Shown in pieces: positions 40,829-42,441 of a DNA stretch of 42,441 nucleotides. Under the pieces are notes generated by a model. It did not search any database. It saw nothing but the letters and a program-made list of their open reading frames with translations, and was not told the DNA's origin. Where the stretch lies: NCBI GenBank assembly GCA_026002975.1, contig BPGJ01000016.1, positions 1 through 42,441 on the forward strand, given 5' to 3'. Source of the DNA: Acidimicrobiia bacterium (GTDB lineage Bacteria > Actinomycetota > Acidimicrobiia > Spongiisociales > ZC4RG35). Position 1 is the first letter of the stretch. Every line of letters begins with the position of its first letter. Position numbers and translations under genes: made by a program.

Positions 40829-41992
40829 TCAAAACGACCTCGGCAGGCCCATCATCTCGGCGATGGAGTTGCGGGCCATCTCGTTGGCGATCGGCCCGAT
40901 GCGGTAGAGGCGTGCGTCTCGCCAGTAACGCTGCGGGTTGGTCTCGTAGGCGTAGCCCATCCCACCGAACATCTGCAATGCCAGATCGGCCACCCTCCCG
41001 GCGTTCTCGGAAGCCACGATCTTCGCCATGTTCGACTCGAGACCGCAGTCCAAGCCCTGTTGCTGCTTCCAAGCCGCATAAAAGGTCATCAGTTCGGCCT
41101 GCGTCTGCATGATCCTCATGTCGGCAATGAAGTGCTGAATTGCCTGGAACTGACCGATCTTCTTCCCGAAGGCCTCTCGCTTCTGAATGTAATCCAGCGC
41201 CTCCTCTAGGGCGCCATCGATTATTCCGCAACAAAGCGCGGCGAGCATGATCCGTTCGTTGTTGAGCGTCGCCAGGCTTTGATGGAAGCCCCGGCCAACT
41301 TCCCCTAGAACATTTTCATCGGGGCACCATGCATTCTCCAGGAACACTTCACACGAACCGACGGCGCGCATACCGATCTTGGGGATCTGGCGCGTGGTAA
41401 TGCCCTCCTGGTCACGGGGTACGAGGAAAACGGTGGTTCCGGCCGACTTCTTTTCCGGATTCCGCTCCGTTCGCGCCAACAGCAGCAGATAGTCAGCTAC
41501 ATGTGCTGCGGTAGACCAGATCTTCTGGCCGGTGATCCGCCACCCGTCGCCATCTTTGGTGGCGAAGGTCTTCATCGCGCCCAGGACGTCGGTCCCACCG
41601 TCGGGCTCCGTGTAGGCGATGGCAAACTTGATCTCGCCCCTGGCCAACTTCGGTAGAAAACGCTGCTTCTGCTCCTCGTTCCCGAACATCCCTACCGACT
41701 TGGCGCCGGAGAAGGAGGAGATACCCCACACCCAAGCCAGCCCGGCGAGAGATCTCGCCAGCTCTCGCATGAGGATCATCTGGGTGATGATGTCCCCTCC
41801 CTGTCCTCCGTACTGCTCGTCGATCCCCACGCCGTGGAAGCCGGCCTCGGTGAACATATCCCACAACTGGTGGGGGAATTCGTGCTCCTGCTGCTCGATC
41901 TCGTTGGCCAGGCTCTTGGGGATGTTCTGATCCACCCACTGGCGGACGGTCTTTCGGAACAGTTCCTGTTCCTCGGTCAGCGTGAAGTCCAT
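40829..41992 (-). CDS. Acyl-CoA dehydrogenase family protein
   Basis: FAD-dependent acyl-CoA dehydrogenase of 387 residues; it would introduce an alpha,beta double bond into an acyl-CoA. It has FTLTEEQELFRKTVRQWVDQ, FAIAYTEPDGGTDVLGAMKT, RITGQKIWSTAAHVADYLLL and a C-terminal LALQMFGGMGYAYETNPQRY. The usual EGT catalytic-Glu segment near the C-terminus reads RIGPIANEMARN, so the base must come from another position, as in some subfamilies. AAAAGGAG (42000-42007) lies 7 bases before ATG 41992, a strong ribosome site. It follows a flavoprotein gene by 13 bases. Confidence 0.92.
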   Translation of the reverse strand: MDFTLTEEQELFRKTVRQWVDQNIPKSLANEIEQQEHEFPHQLWDMFTEAGFHGVGIDEQYGGQGGDIITQMILMRELARSLAGLAWVWGISSFSGAKSVGMFGNEEQKQRFLPKLARGEIKFAIAYTEPDGGTDVLGAMKTFATKDGDGWRITGQKIWSTAAHVADYLLLLARTERNPEKKSAGTTVFLVPRDQEGITTRQIPKIGMRAVGSCEVFLENAWCPDENVLGEVGRGFHQSLATLNNERIMLAALCCGIIDGALEEALDYIQKREAFGKKIGQFQAIQHFIADMRIMQTQAELMTFYAAWKQQQGLDCGLESNMAKIVASENAGRVADLALQMFGGMGYAYETNPQRYWRDARLYRIGPIANEMARNSIAEMMGLPRSF

Positions 41993-42005
41993 GTCTTCGC
42001 TCCTT

Positions 42006-42441
42006 TTAGTAGCGCCAACCCTCCTCTAGAGGCCAAAGCCGACGGCCCAGTATGTCCTCAACTACGGTCAAAGCTGCTCGCGCAGCGCGATCCGTACCGA
42101 TCATGCGGCTCTTAAAAGTCTCCGACGCAAACCACAGACCCTCCACGTTGGGCGCTCGCCAATGCGGCCGGTACGATCCCACCAGGTAGGGCATCTGAAT
42201 GACCCCGAAAGGCGGATCGAAGATCAGCGACCGCCTTTTCCACACCGGGTTGGCCAAACCTGGGTACATGTCGACGATGTCGGCCTCGAACTGTTCCATC
42301 GTCTTGCGGAGGTAGTCCTGGTCCCGGCCTCTCTCCCCTGGTATGACGACTCCCATGGAATAGAGGTAGAGGCCGGGCGGAGCCGTTTCCGGCTCCATGG
42401 CCGTTTGTTCGAAGAAGAAACCCGGCAGTCCGGTTCGCGGG
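42006..42441 (-). CDS. FAD-dependent amine-oxidase-like/desaturase C-terminus (partial)
   Basis: The 3' part (about 144 residues) of a larger gene that continues past the window edge. The open frame covers the upstream bases before the internal ATG 42398. The C-terminus NVEGLWFASETFKSRMIGTD, RAARAALTVVEDILGRRL resembles the FAD-binding close of phytoene-desaturase/amine-oxidase-type flavoproteins, where a GLYxAG segment contacts FAD. QMPYLVGSYRPHWRAP precedes it. The assignment rests on this short segment only. It ends 13 bases before the acyl-CoA dehydrogenase gene and probably shares its transcript. Confidence 0.6.
   Translation of the reverse strand, partial: PRTGLPGFFFEQTAMEPETAPPGLYLYSMGVVIPGERGRDQDYLRKTMEQFEADIVDMYPGLANPVWKRRSLIFDPPFGVIQMPYLVGSYRPHWRAPNVEGLWFASETFKSRMIGTDRAARAALTVVEDILGRRLWPLEEGWRY

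Noticed and set aside
1..42441. CRISPR arrays, tRNA or rRNA genes
   Set aside because: No regularly spaced repeats, cloverleaf-like segments or conserved rRNA sequence were noticed on either strand.

Overview
The window is high-GC and very gene-dense. It reads as part of an accessory catabolic region from an actinobacterium-like organism: many GTG and TTG starts, chains of 4-base gene overlaps, luciferase-like (LLM, F420-type) oxidoreductases, SCP-x/Ltp-type thiolases paired with DUF35 proteins, and KstR2-like TetR regulators. The phylum is an inference; uncultured Acidimicrobiia or another F420-using lineage would fit. No tRNA, rRNA or CRISPR array was recognised. No stretch of more than about 300 bases lacks a gene.

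Layout. (1) 1-2032: remains of an icmF-type acyl-CoA mutase on the minus strand, split by an ISL3-family insertion sequence (about 531-1911) flanked by an 8-base target duplication. (2) 2033-10884, minus: a run of two degenerate SCP-x thiolases, two DUF35 proteins, two IpdA/IpdB-like CoA-transferase pairs, a TetR regulator and an iron-sulfur flavoprotein ene-reductase. (3) 10945-13312, plus: an HMG-CoA-synthase-like/DUF35 fusion and a canonical thiolase. (4) 13316-18466, minus: two PaaK-like adenylating enzymes, an amidohydrolase, an enoyl-CoA hydratase and a two-gene MaoC hydratase; a further enoyl-CoA hydratase lies upstream (18511-19260). (5) 19340-22350, plus: a third IpdAB-like pair and an APH-type kinase fused to a DUF6285-like domain. 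(6) 22347-27307, minus: enoyl-CoA hydratase, second TetR, second ene-reductase and a KstD-like flavoprotein. (7) 27352-29113, plus: a transglutaminase-like protein and an NAD-binding epimerase/reductase. (8) 29117-35927, minus: a fourth IpdAB-like pair, SDR, DUF7064-like protein, APH kinase, DUF6285-like protein and two LLM oxidoreductases. (9) 35984-36761, plus: an alpha/beta hydrolase. (10) 36736-42441, minus: flavoprotein C-terminus, acyl-CoA dehydrogenase, SDR, a fifth IpdAB-like pair, a third LLM oxidoreductase and a SnoaL-like protein.

Six copies of one palindromic element (consensus TACCNAMCGKTWRGTA, one copy a spacing variant) sit just upstream of operon-leading genes at 3955, 10914, 18483, 19312, 27316 and 35956. 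Together with the two TetR genes they point to one acyl-CoA-type regulon covering most of the window. The enzyme set (CoA ligation, acyl-CoA dehydrogenation, ene-reduction, hydration, SDR oxidation, thiolysis or retro-aldol cleavage, IpdAB-type ring opening) suggests breakdown of a cyclic, steroid- or terpenoid-like compound or several related ones. The substrate cannot be read from sequence.

Many genes between 33.4 and 40.2 kb, and a few elsewhere, are broken by single-base indels, several in C or G runs, while their protein signatures persist in shifted frames. Uncorrected sequence error is likely there, but decay cannot be excluded.
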